In this document: piece by piece, positions 33,852-46,708 of the stretch
Layout of the letters: every line of letters starts with the position of its first letter
How positions within the stretch are numbered: position 1 is the first letter of the stretch
Origin: Archivesica marissinica
Lineage: Eukaryota; Mollusca; Bivalvia; Venerida; Vesicomyidae
NCBI GenBank assembly: GCA_014843695.1
Contig: CM026398.1
Location: 20,445,594-20,509,593 of the forward strand
Direction: 5' to 3'
Length of the DNA stretch: 64,000 bases
Notes under the pieces: generated by a model
Databases searched by the model: none
Seen by the model: only the letters and a program-made list of their open reading frames with translations
Told to the model about the DNA's origin: nothing
Program-made: the position numbers and the translations under genes

Positions 33852-34851
33852 NNNNNNNNNNNNNNNNNNNNNNNNNNNNNNNNNNNNNNNNNNNNNNNNN
33901 NNNNNNNNNNNNNNNNNNNNNNNNNNNNNNNNNNNNNNNNNNNNNNNNNNNNNNNNNNNNNNNNNNNNNNNNNNNNNNNNNNNNNNNNNNNNNNNNNNNN
34001 NNNNNNNNNNNNNNNNNNNNNNNNNNNNNNNNNNNNNNNNNNNNNNNNNNNNNNNNNNNNNNNNNNNNNNNNNNNNNNNNNNNNNNNNNNNNNNNNNNNN
34101 NNNNNNNNNNNNNNNNNNNNNNNNNNNNNNNNNNNNNNNNNNNNNNNNNNNNNNNNNNNNNNNNNNNNNNNNNNNNNNNNNNNNNNNNNNNNNNNNNNNN
34201 NNNNNNNNNNNNNNNNNNNNNNNNNNNNNNNNNNNNNNNNNNNNNNNNNNNNNNNNNNNNNNNNNNNNNNNNNNNNNNNNNNNNNNNNNNNNNNNNNNNN
34301 NNNNNNNNNNNNNNNNNNNNNNNNNNNNNNNNNNNNNNNNNNNNNNNNNNNNNNNNNNNNNNNNNNNNNNNNNNNNNNNNNNNNNNNNNNNNNNNNNNNN
34401 NNNNNNNNNNNNNNNNNNNNNNNNNNNNNNNNNNNNNNNNNNNNNNNNNNNNNNNNNNNNNNNNNNNNNNNNNNNNNNNNNNNNNNNNNNNNNNNNNNNN
34501 NNNNNNNNNNNNNNNNNNNNNNNNNNNNNNNNNNNNNNNNNNNNNNNNNNNNNNNNNNNNNNNNNNNNNNNNNNNNNNNNNNNNNNNNNNNNNNNNNNNN
34601 NNNNNNNNNNNNNNNNNNNNNNNNNNNNNNNNNNNNNNNNNNNNNNNNNNNNNNNNNNNNNNNNNNNNNNNNNNNNNNNNNNNNNNNNNNNNNNNNNNNN
34701 NNNNNNNNNNNNNNNNNNNNNNNNNNNNNNNNNNNNNNNNNNNNNNNNNNNNNNNNNNNNNNNNNNNNNNNNNNNNNNNNNNNNNNNNNNNNNNNNNNNN
34801 NNNNNNNNNNNNNNNNNNNNNNNNNNNNNNNNNNNNNNNNNNNNNNNNNNN
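33852..34851. other. Assembly gap, 1000 N
   Basis: Exactly 1000 unknown bases. The 59-bp array ends at its left edge and a different 22-bp array begins at its right edge, so the true length and any sequence between them are unknown. Open frames drawn across it are meaningless. Confidence 0.99.
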
Positions 34852-37800
34852 ATATAGCAATATGTACCATGATATATAGCAATATGTACCATGATATATA
34901 GCAATATGTACCATGATATACAGCAATATGTACCATGATATATAGCAATGTGTACCATGATATATATATATATAGCAATATCTACCATGATATATATATA
35001 TATAGCAATATGTACCATGAAAATATATAGCAATATGTACCATGATATATAAATATCTATATATAGCAATATGTACCATGATATATAGCAATATGTACCA
35101 TGATATATAGCAATGTGTACCATGATATATAGCAATATGTACCATGATATATAGCAATATGCACCATGATATATAGCAATATGTACCATAATATATAGCA
35201 ATATGTACCATGATATATAGCAATATGTACCATGATATATAGCAATATGTACAATGATATATAGCAATATGTACCATGATATATAGCAGTATATACCATG
35301 ATATATAACAATATGTACCATGATATATAACAATATGTACAATGATATATAGCAATATGTACCATGATATATATATATAGCAATATGTACCATGATATAT
35401 ATATATAGCAATATGTACCATGATATATATATAGCAATATGTACCATGATATATATATATATAGCAATATGTACCATGATATATATATAGCAATATATAC
35501 TATGATATATATATAGCAATATGTACCATGATATATATATATAGCAATATGTACCATGAATATATATATATATATAGCAATATGTACCATGATATATATA
35601 TAGCAATATATACCATGATATATATATAGCAATATATACCATGATATATATATAGCAATATGTACCATGATATCTATATATAGCAATATGTACCATGATA
35701 TCTATATATAGCAATATGTACCATGATATATATATATAGCAATATGTACCATGATATCTATATATAGCAATATGTACCATGATACATATATATAGCAATA
35801 TGTACAATGATATATATATAGCAATATGTACCATGATATATATATAGCAATATGTACCATGATATATATATATAGCAATATGTACCATGATATATATATA
35901 GCAATATGTACCATGATATATATATATAGCAATATGTACCATGATATCTATATATAGCAATATGTACCATGAAATATATATAGCAATATGTACAATGATA
36001 TATATATAGCAATATGTACCATGATATATATATAGCAATATGTACAATGAATATATATATAGCAATATGTACCATGATATATATATAGCAATATGTACCA
36101 TGATATATATAGCAATATGTACCATGATATATATATAGCAATATGTACAATGAATATATATATAGCAATATGTACCATGATATATATATAGCAATATGTA
36201 CCATGATATATATATATATAGCAATATGTACCATGATATCTATATATAGCAATATGTACCATGATATATATATAGCAATATGTACAATGATATATATATA
36301 GCAATATGTACCATGATATATATATAGCAATATGTACAATGATATATATATATAGCAATATGTACCATGATATATATATAGCAATATGTACCATGATATA
36401 TATATAGCAATATGTACCATGATATATATATAGCAATATGTACAATGAATATATATATAGCAATATGTACCATGAAAATATATATATAGCAATATGTACC
36501 ATGATATATTTATAGCAATATGTACCATGATATATATAGCAATATGTACCATGATATATATATATAGCAATATGTACCATGATATATATATAGCAATATG
36601 TACCATGAATATATATATATCTATATATAGCAATATGTACCATGATATATATATATATAGCAATATGTACTATGATATATTTATAGCAATATGTACCATG
36701 ATATATATATATATAGCAATATGTACCATGATATATATATATATATAGCAATATGTACCATGATATATTATAGCAATATGTACCATGATATATATAGCAA
36801 TATGTACTATGATATATATATATAGCAATATGTACCATGATATATATAGCAATATGTACCATGATATATATATATCTATATATAGCAATATGTACCATGA
36901 TATATATATATATAGCAATATGTACCATGATATATTTATAGCAATATGTACCATGATATATATAGCAATATGTACCATGATATATATATATAGCAATATG
37001 TACCATGATATATATATAGCAATATGTACCATGATATATATATATCTATATATAGCAATATTTACCATGATATATAGCAATATGTACAATGATATATATA
37101 TCTATATATAGCAATATGTACCATGATATATAGCAATATGTACAATGATATATAGCAATATGTACCATGATATATAGCAATATGTACCATGATATATAGC
37201 AATATGTACCATGATATACAGCAATATGTACCATGATATATAGCAATGTGTACCATGATATATAGCAATATGTACAATGATATATACATATATAGCAATA
37301 TGTACCATGATATATAGCAATATGTACCATGATATATAGCAATATGTACCATGATATATAGCAATATGTACCATGATATATAGCAATATGTACCATGATA
37401 TATAGCAATATGTACCATGATATACAGCAATGTGTACCATGATATACAGCAATATGTACCATGATATATAGCAATGTGTACCATGATATATAGTAATATG
37501 CACAATGCTATATAGCATATGTACAATGATATAAGCAATATGTACCATCATATATAGCAATGTGTACCATGATATATAGCAATATGTACCATGATATATA
37601 GCAATGTGTACCATGATATATAGCAATATGTACCATGATATATAGCAATGTGTACCATGATATATAGCAATATGTACCATGATATATAGCAATATGTACC
37701 ATGATATATAGCAATATGTACCATGATATATAGCAATATGTACCATGATATATTGCAATATGTACCATGATATATAGCAATGATTATGTGTACCATGATA

Positions 37801-40800
37801 TATAGCAATATGTACCATGATATATAGCAATATGTACCATGATATATAGCAATATGTACCATGATATATAGCAATATGTACCATGATATATAGCAATATG
37901 TACAATGATATATAGCAATATGTACCATGATATATAGCAATATGTACCATGATATATAGCAATATGTACCATGATATATAACAATATGTACCATAATATA
38001 TAGCAATATGTACAATGATATATATATAGCAATATGTACCATGTTATATAGCAATATGTACAATGATATATATATAGCAATATGTACTATGATATATATA
38101 TATCAATATGTACCATGATATATATATAGCAATATGTACCATGATATATAGCAATATGTACCATGATATATAGCAATATGTATCATAATATATAGCAATA
38201 TGTACCATGCTATATAGCAATATGTACCATGATATATAGCAATGTGTACCATGATATATAGCAATATGTACAATGATATATAGCAATATGTACCATGATA
38301 TATAGCAATATGTACCATGATATATAGCAATATGTACAATGATATATAGCAATATGTACTCTGATATATTGCAATGTGTACCATGATATATAGCAATATG
38401 TACCATGATATATAACAATATGTACCATGATATATATATATCTATATATAGCAATATGTACCATGATATATAGCAATATGTACCATGATATATAGCAATA
38501 TGTACCATGATATATAGCAAATGTACATGATATATAGCAATATGTACCATGATATATAGCAATATGTACCATGATATATAGCAATATGTACCATGATATA
38601 TAGCAATATGTACCATGATATATAGCAGTATGTACCATGATATATAGCAGTATATACCATGATATATAACAATATGTACAATGATATATAGCAATATGTA
38701 CCTTGATATATAGCAATGTGTACCATGATATATAGCAATATGTACCATAATATATAGCAATGTGTACCATGAATATATTAATATGTACAATGATATATAG
38801 CAATATGTACCATGATATATAGCAATGTGTACCATGATATATAGCAATATGTACCATGATATATAGCAATGTGTACCATGATATATAGCAATATGTACAA
38901 TGATATATAGCAATGTGTACCATGATATATAGCAATATGTACAATGATATATAGCAATCTGTACCATGATATATTGCAATCTGTACGATGATATATAGCA
39001 ATGATTATGTGTACCATGATATATAGCAATATGTACAATGATATATAGCAATATGTACCCTGATATATAGCAATGTGTACCATGATATATAGCAATGTGT
39101 ACCATGATATATAGCAATATGTACAATGATATATAGCAATGTGTACCATGATATATAGCAATATGTACCATGATATATAGCAATATGTACCATGATATAT
39201 AACAATATGTACCATAATATATAGCAATATGTACAATGATATATATATAGCAATATGTACCATGTTATATAGCAATATGTACAATGATATATATATAGCA
39301 ATATGTACCATGATATATATATATCAATATGTACCATGATATATATATAGCAATATGTACCATGATATATAGCAATATGTACTATGATATATAGCAATAT
39401 GTATCATAATATATAGCAATATGTACCATGATATATAGCAATATGTACCATGCTATATAGCAATATGTACCATGATATATAGCAATGTGTACCATGATAT
39501 ATAGCAATATGTACAATGATATATAGCAATATGTACTCTGATATATTGCAATGTGTACCATGATATATAGCAATATGTACAATGATATATAGCAATATGT
39601 ACTCTGATATATTGCAATGTGTACCATGATATATAGCAATGTGTACCATGATATATAGCAATATGTACCATGATATATAGCAATGTGTACCATGATATAT
39701 AGCAATATGTACAATGATATATAGCAATGTGTACCATGATATATAGCAATATGTACAATGATATATAGCAATCTGTACCATGATATATTGCAATCTGTAC
39801 GATGATATATAGCAATGATTATGTGTACCATGATATATAGCAATATGTACAATGATATATAGCAATATGTACCCTGATATATAGCAATGTGTACCATGAT
39901 ATATAGCAATGTGTACCATGATATATAGCAATATGTACAATGATATATAGCAATGTGTACCATGATATATAGCAATATGTACCATGATATATAGCAATAT
40001 GTACCATGATATATAACAATATGTACCATAATATATAGCAATATGTACAATGATATATATATAGCAATATGTACCATGTTATATAGCAATATGTACAATG
40101 ATATATATATAGCAATATGTACTATGATATATATATATCAATATGTACCATGATATATATATAGCAATATGTACCATGATATATAGCAATATGTACTATG
40201 ATATATAGCAATATGTATCATAATATATAGCAATATGTACCATGATATATAGCAATATGTACCATGCTATATAGCAATATGTACCATGATATATAGCAAT
40301 GTGTACCATGATATATAGCAATATGTACAATGATATATAGCAATATGTACTCTGATATATTGCAATATGTACCATGATATATAGCAATATGTACAATGAT
40401 ATATAGCAATATGTACTCTGATATATTGCAATGTGTACCATGATATATAGCAATATGTACCATGATATATAACAATATGTACCATGTCATATAGCAATAT
40501 GTACCATGATATATAGCAATATGTACCATGATATATAGCAATATGTACAATGATATATAGCAATATGTACCATGATATATAGCAATATGTACCATGATAT
40601 ATAGCAATATGTACCATGATATATAGCAGTATGTACCATGATATATAGCAGTATATACCATGATATATAACAATATGTACAATGATATATAGCAATATGT
40701 ACCTTGATATATAGCAATGTGTACCATGATATATAGCAATATGTACCATAATATATAGCAATGTGTACCATGAATATATTAATATGTACAATGATATATA

Positions 40801-43543
40801 GCAATATGTACCATGATATATAGCAATGTGTACCATGATATATAGCAATATGTACCATGATATATAGCAATGTGTACCATGATATATAGCAATATGTACA
40901 ATGATATATAGCAATGTGTACCATGATATATAGCAATATGTACAATGATATATAGCAATCTGTACCATGATATATTGCAATCTGTACGATGATATATAGC
41001 AATGATTATGTGTACCATGATATATAGCAATATGTACAATGATATATAGCAATATGTACCCTGATATATAGCAATGTGTACCATGATATATAGCAATGTG
41101 TACCATGATATATAGCAATATGTACAATGATATATAGCAATGTGTACCATGATATATAGCAATATGTACCATGATATATAGCAATATGTACCATGATATA
41201 TAACAATATGTACCATAATATATAGCAATATGTACAATGATATATATATAGCAATATGTACCATGTTATATAGCAATATGTACAATGATATATATATAGC
41301 AATATGTACCATGATATATATATATCAATATGTACCATGATATATATATAGCAATATGTACCATGATATATAGCAATATGTACTATGATATATAGCAATA
41401 TGTATCATAATATATAGCAATATGTACCATGATATATAGCAATATGTACCATGCTATATAGCAATATGTACCATGATATATAGCAATGTGTACCATGATA
41501 TATAGCAATATGTACAATGATATATAGCAATATGTACTCTGATATATTGCAATGTGTACCATGATATATAGCAATATGTACAATGATATATAGCAATATG
41601 TACTCTGATATATTGCAATGTGTACCATGATATATAGCAATATGTACCATGATATATAACAATATGTACCATGATATATATATATCTATATATAGCAATA
41701 TGTACCATGATATATAGCAATATGTACCATGATATATAGCAATATGTACCATGATATATAGCAATATGTACCATCATATATAGCAATATGTACCATGATA
41801 TATAGCAATATGTACCATGATATATAGCAATATGTACCATGATATATAGCAATATGTACCATGATATATATAGCAATATGTACCATGATATATAGTAATA
41901 TGTACAATGATATATAGCAATGTGTACCATGATATATAGCAATATGTACCATGATATATAGCAATATGCACCATGATATATAGCAATATGTACCATGACA
42001 AATAGCAATATGTACCATGATATATAGCAATATGTACATGATATATAGCAATGTGTACCATGATATATAGCAATATGTACAATGATATATAGCAATATGT
42101 ACCATGCTATATAGCAATATGTACCATGATATATAAAATATGTACCATGATATATATATATCTATATATAGCAATATGTACCATGATATATAGCAATATG
42201 TACCATGATATATAGCAATATGTACCATGATATATAGCAATATGTACTATGATATATAGCAATATGTACCATGATATATAGCAATATGTACCATGATATA
42301 TAGCAATATGTACCATGATATATAGCAATATGTACCATGATATATATAGCAATATGTACCATGATATATAGTAATATGTACAATGATATATAGCAATATG
42401 TACCATGATATATAGCAATGTGTACCATGATATATAGCAATATGCACCATGATATATAGCAATATGTACCATGACAAATAGCAATATGTACCATGATATA
42501 TAGCAATATGTACATGATATATAGCAATGTGTACCATGATATATAGCAATATGTACAATGATATATAGCAATATGTACCATGCTATATAGCAATGTGTAC
42601 CATGATATATAGCAATATGTACCATGATATATAGCAATATGTACTCTGATATATAGCAATATGTACCATGATATATAGCAATATGTACCATGATATATAG
42701 CAATATGTACTATGATATATAGCAATATGTACAATGATATATAGCAATATGTACCATGATATATAGCAATATGTACCATAATATATAACAATATGTACCA
42801 TAATATATAGCAATATGTACCATGATATATAGCAATATGTACAATGATATATAGCAATATGTACCATGATATATAGCAATGTGTACCATGATATATATAT
42901 ATAGCAATATGTACCATGATATATATATAGCAATATGTACAATGATATATATATAGCAATATGTACCATGATATATATATAGCAATATGTACAATGATAT
43001 ATATATATAGCAATATGTACCATGATATATATATAGCAATATGTACCATGATATATATATATAGCAATATGTACCATGATATATATATATAGCAATATGT
43101 ACCATGATATATATATATTGCAATATGTACCATGATATATATATAGCAATATGTACCATGATATATAGCAATGTGTACCATGATATATAGCAATATGTAC
43201 CATGATATATAGCAATGTGTACCATGATATATAGCAATGTGTACAATGATGTATAGCAATATGTACCATGATATATAGCAATATGTACCATGATATATAG
43301 CAATGTGTACCATGATATATAGCAATATGTACAATGATATATAGCAATATGTACTATGATATATAGCAATGTATACCATGATATATAGCAATATGTACCA
43401 TGATATATAGCAATATGTACAATGATATATAGCAATATGTACAATGATATATAGCAATATGTACCATGATATATAGCAATATGTACAATGATATATAGCA
43501 ATATGTACCATGATATATAGCAATGTGTACCATGATATATAGC
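34852..43543. repeat. 22-bp satellite array with TA-expanded variants, about 370 units
   Basis: Unit AGCAATATGTACCATGATAT plus AT. In 34.9-37.1 kb and 42.9-43.1 kb the ATAT part is lengthened to give 24- to 34-bp units; elsewhere 22 bp dominates. Large higher-order copies exist: 38778-39311 and 40779-41312 are essentially identical at an offset of 2001 bp. The marker GCAATGATTATGTGTACC recurs at about 37778, 38998, 39810 and 41000. No genes. Confidence 0.96.
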
Positions 43544-44011
43544 CAGGGCCATCGCTGGAGCTATTTTGATGATACGCACGGCCAAATATGCTTATTTGTC
43601 GAGTGCTCATAGCGAGCGAGTACGCTAGGGGGTCCGGGGGCATATCCCCCGGAGCTTTTTTGAAATGAGAAAGCTATTTCCTGCATTTCAATGTATTTTG
43701 TAACATACACTTGCAGGACTAAAGTACTTACGACAATCGGTATAAAGGTATAAATTAAGGCTAGATGTATAATATACATGATATATCGCCCTTATCAATT
43801 AAACAAGCACGTAAACTAGCACACACTAAATTTAGGGATGCACCATATTTGCAATGGGCTCAATTATTCCACGACTCCACACATCACGGCGCCTATGTAT
43901 CCCTACTACCCCCCGGTATTTTAATGCATTTTTGGAGTTTTCCTTTTTTTATCATTTTCTGAGACCAATGATACGCACGTGCGTACTTGCGTATGCCCAG
44001 CGACGGGCCTG
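43544..44011. mobile_element. Non-autonomous hAT-like element inserted in the 22-bp satellite
   Basis: Left end CAGGGCCATCGCTGG and right end inverse of CAGGCCCGTCGCTGG form short terminal inverted repeats. ATAGC flanks both sides (43539-43543 and 44012-44016), fitting a 5-bp target-site duplication made from a satellite unit. The interior has GGTCCGGGGGCATATCCCCC, common in such elements, and no transposase. CAGGG-type ends are typical of hAT; 5-bp duplications are reported for some hAT groups. Confidence 0.82.
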
Positions 44012-44085
44012 ATAGCAATATGTACAATGATATATAGCAATATGTACCATGATATATAGCAATGTGTACCCTGATATATAGCAAT
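44012..44085. repeat. Continuation of the 22-bp satellite beyond the insertion
   Basis: Three further units (ATAGCAATATGTACAATGAT and relatives), then unique sequence from about 44090. Confidence 0.95.
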
Positions 44086-44160
44086 AGTATGTGCCTAGAT
44101 TCTACAGTGCCTATTTATAATGTCAAGGCTATTGGATTAGGAAACACTTATTATTCTTAC

Positions 44161-44658
44161 CTCCCCTTGTGATTTTTCTTCAGTTATTACCCAGCACTCC
44201 CTGACTTGCTTGGGCTCCTTTCCATATCTGTCCAAGGCCCTTTCTGCCTTATTATCATCCATGTGCTTATTTTCTTCAAGCGATCCAAACATGGTTGGCA
44301 TGGGCTGCTCCAACTTCATCCTCAAATTCTTCCATGGCGCCAACGTCTTCCCATACCAGAAAAACCTGCCCATCTTATTTTTTGTTGCGGTCTCTTCTTC
44401 TTCTTCTTCTTCTCCACGTTCTTCGCTAATAGTGCCCTTGGCCATGGGCTGACCCTCTGACTTCAAGTCTTTCCCATACCCATGATGAGCGAAGAGCATG
44501 TTCCTCTCTTGTTTCACCGTATTTCGCGATGCAGGCCTACACATATCATTACTTGGGGTATGACAGTCCATCTGTTCACTGCAACCAGCCACCGGCTTCA
44601 CATTTATATAGCTAGCTCTGTGTTTGATTAAGCTTGGTGAGGATGGACGTCCGTCCAT
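44161..44658 (-). CDS. First coding exon of an unrecognised gene, 166 codons
   Basis: On the minus strand the ATG at 44658 has a good context (TTCAAAATGG). The frame runs 166 codons to a strong donor (GGGGAG|GTAAGA) at 44160, phase 0. Read-through past the donor would stop eight codons later. The protein is hydrophilic, with a polyglutamate run (GEEEEEEET), then a more structured aromatic/basic segment (MGRFFWYGKTLAPWKNLRM). No signal peptide, membrane helix or family is recognised. The promoter next to it (44698-44754) and the splice site support a real gene. The following exons must lie to the left, beyond the 22-bp satellite or in the gap; I cannot find them. Alternative: a chance frame of 174 codons. 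Confidence 0.6.
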
Positions 44659-44697
44659 TTTGAACTTTCCTCAGTGTAATGAAATCACTAGGTTCTG

Positions 44698-44754
44698 TGA
44701 CGTCACTCAAGACAATTGCGATCACGTGATCAGAACAATGGTGACGTGACCAAT
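44698..44754 (-). promoter_or_regulatory. Candidate promoter: CRE, E-box and CCAAT box
   Basis: A perfect CRE palindrome TGACGTCA is at 44698-44705. A 12-bp palindrome GATCACGTGATC containing E-box CACGTG is at 44720-44731. A near-palindrome GGTGACGTGACC is at 44740-44751, and ATTGG (CCAAT on +) is at 44750-44754. All lie within 100 bp upstream of the ATG at 44658. Known binding classes are CREB/ATF, bHLH (USF/Myc type) and NF-Y; actual use is inferred. Confidence 0.6.
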
Positions 44755-44959
44755 AATATATATTTATTTATTAACTATATCTACATAAACAAGACTTGTA
44801 TTGTAATATTTGTTGATATTTTAACACAGTGAAGTGCGGGTCATTCATTAAAATCGAAAATCACCGCGTACAACAGCCAGGGGTACTACGGCGTAAGACG
44901 AGGCCGAGGGTCGAGTTGACTAGGGTACGGATTGACCGCGTACATGTATGTCAGCCCTG

Positions 44960-45175
44960 CATGTGACTGGTAATCCAGAGATCGCAGGTTTATTAAATTA
45001 ACAGTATTTCAGATGGGACTTTAAACCGAGGTTTCGTGTCGGTGCTTTACAACTTGCACGTACATGGAATGGGTCTCTGTCTGTATTATTGCACTATCCT
45101 CCAAACATCTAAACTGACTAATCTCGCCAGGAGGCGTCGCTCATATGGGCAACCGGTAGCGACGATAAAAAATAA
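44960..45175 (+). mobile_element. SINE family C, diverged copy
   Basis: Contains GTGACTGGTAATCCAGAGAT, AGATGGGACTTTAAACCGAG, GGAATGGGTCTCTGTCTGTA and the end GGCAACCGGTAGCGACGATA. The box B region has a deletion. Confidence 0.85.
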
Positions 45176-45764
45176 CGGAAAGCACGAAGTAATTTTTATC
45201 TATATGAATCCTGACTTGATGAAGTACCCGGTCCGAAGGATGGCGTTCACTGGATTACCATCATGTCTAGTTTGAACCATGGGTCAATAGTTGACAGTTT
45301 GCTACATGCGTCTAGTGTTTAGATGAGGTATACCCACCTCTGCTTCGATATCCTGGGCTAGAGCATATGGCTCCCAGAGCCAGTCTATAGGCTTTGTTTT
45401 GACTATGTCAAGTTTTTTAAAGTTCAGGTGTGACAACACAAGACTAGATTTGAGCACCATAATCTATCTTTGAACGTATTAATAACTTATAGATCTAACC
45501 CTTGTTGGCCATGATTACGAGCGTGACAAAGTGGCTCCTCTACGCACGGCATTCGAGTACAATCGAAAAGTGGGGTTATTTCCTATTCCTGGAAACGTGA
45601 CAACCAATCTCTGACAGGATATCATGGAAGGGTGGGTACTTGTTCTGAGGATGCATTACAATGAGATCCCTTCTCGCCAAGATGCCATCTCGAACCTTTC
45701 TCTGTGAATCTCGGCCACTCATTCACAGACACAAGACGAACTATCTGTATACTTGTAACAGGAA
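45176..45764. other. Intergenic, nothing recognised
   Basis: No repeat copy, RNA gene or convincing coding exon seen. Confidence 0.5.
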
Positions 45765-45905
45765 CAACCCCACGTCTGACCCTAATAAAACTAACAGACT
45801 TTCAGATGGGACGTTAAACCGAGGTCTCGTGTCGGTGCTTTACATCATGCACGCAAAAGAACCAGAGGAGACTCTGGAATGGGTCTCTCTCTGTGTTCAA
45901 ATATT
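45765..45905 (+). mobile_element. SINE family C, partial
   Basis: CTGACCCTAATAAAACTAAC through GAGGAGACTCTGGAATGGGT matches the middle of the family; both the tRNA head and the 3' end are missing or decayed. Confidence 0.8.
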
Positions 45906-46138
45906 TTGTCATGATTCATGAATATATTATTTAATAAAAAGATTATTATCAAAGTGTGAAACGTTTCATGACGCATGACACATTTGTTTGGGTGTCAGTG
46001 GTTGAGAAGGCACCCAGGATAGTCTAGAGCATTCGACATTCTTACCTCCCCCTCCTAAATTAGAAGTTCAGGGTTGGTAGCGACCCCCCCCCCCCGGCGT
46101 TTGGCAATTGCCATAAATAAAGGAATATTGATTTGACA

Positions 46139-46331
46139 TTACAGTCAAACCTGTATTAGTGGCCACCTCTGTTAAGCAGTCAAACTGCATTAAACAGCCA
46201 GTTTCCTGATTGACAATATATTATTTTATTTCATATTTTACCTCTTAAGCAGACATTTGTGTTAAGCAGCCGCTTTCTGTGATTCCTTTTGCTTGCTGCT
46301 TGCTGCTTGAAACAGGGTTGACTTAAATTAG
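46139..46331. mobile_element. Decayed MITE with CAGTCAAACCTGT ends
   Basis: Starts ACAGTCAAACCTGTATTAG; the right end (ACAGGGTTGACTTAA) is a diverged inverse. Internal repeats TTAAGCAG and TTTCTGTGATTCC match 50643-50815. Confidence 0.7.
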
Positions 46332-46489
46332 GGAATAAAAGAGCCACATAGGAGAGATATATATCATTGAAGGATGGTATTTTGAAATGGACGTACGATA
46401 TGTTGGTGGAAATATGCGGCTGGCTCAGTGTAAGCACTCTATTCTACTGTATTTTGTTGTTGGTTACGTGTTCTGTATTGTGCTGTATT

Positions 46490-46620
46490 ATCGAGGGATT
46501 ATAATAATAATATAATAATAATAATACTAATAATAATGATAACACCTTTACTTGACGAGAGAACTCATTTGAACAATTAAGTCAATCTACCACGAGGCCC
46601 TCAGCAAATCAAAACATTAA
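46490..46620 (-). mobile_element. Family F retroelement 3' end
   Basis: Minus-strand copy: an ATA/AAT microsatellite, then CGAGAGAACTCATTTGAAC and CCACGAGGCCCTCAGCAAAT, the reverse of the motifs at 5105-5212. Confidence 0.75.
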
Positions 46621-46708
46621 ATAGCACCATGAAACATGTGAACAGTAATACATTAGTTATGCTGGTTAGAATGAACCGAATTAAAGTATAAGTGCATTTT
46701 AACCACTG

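Noticed and set aside
33734..43643. Frames of hundreds of codons rich in HGTYCYISWYILLYI
   Set aside because: Translation of the 22-bp satellite, some drawn through the N gap.
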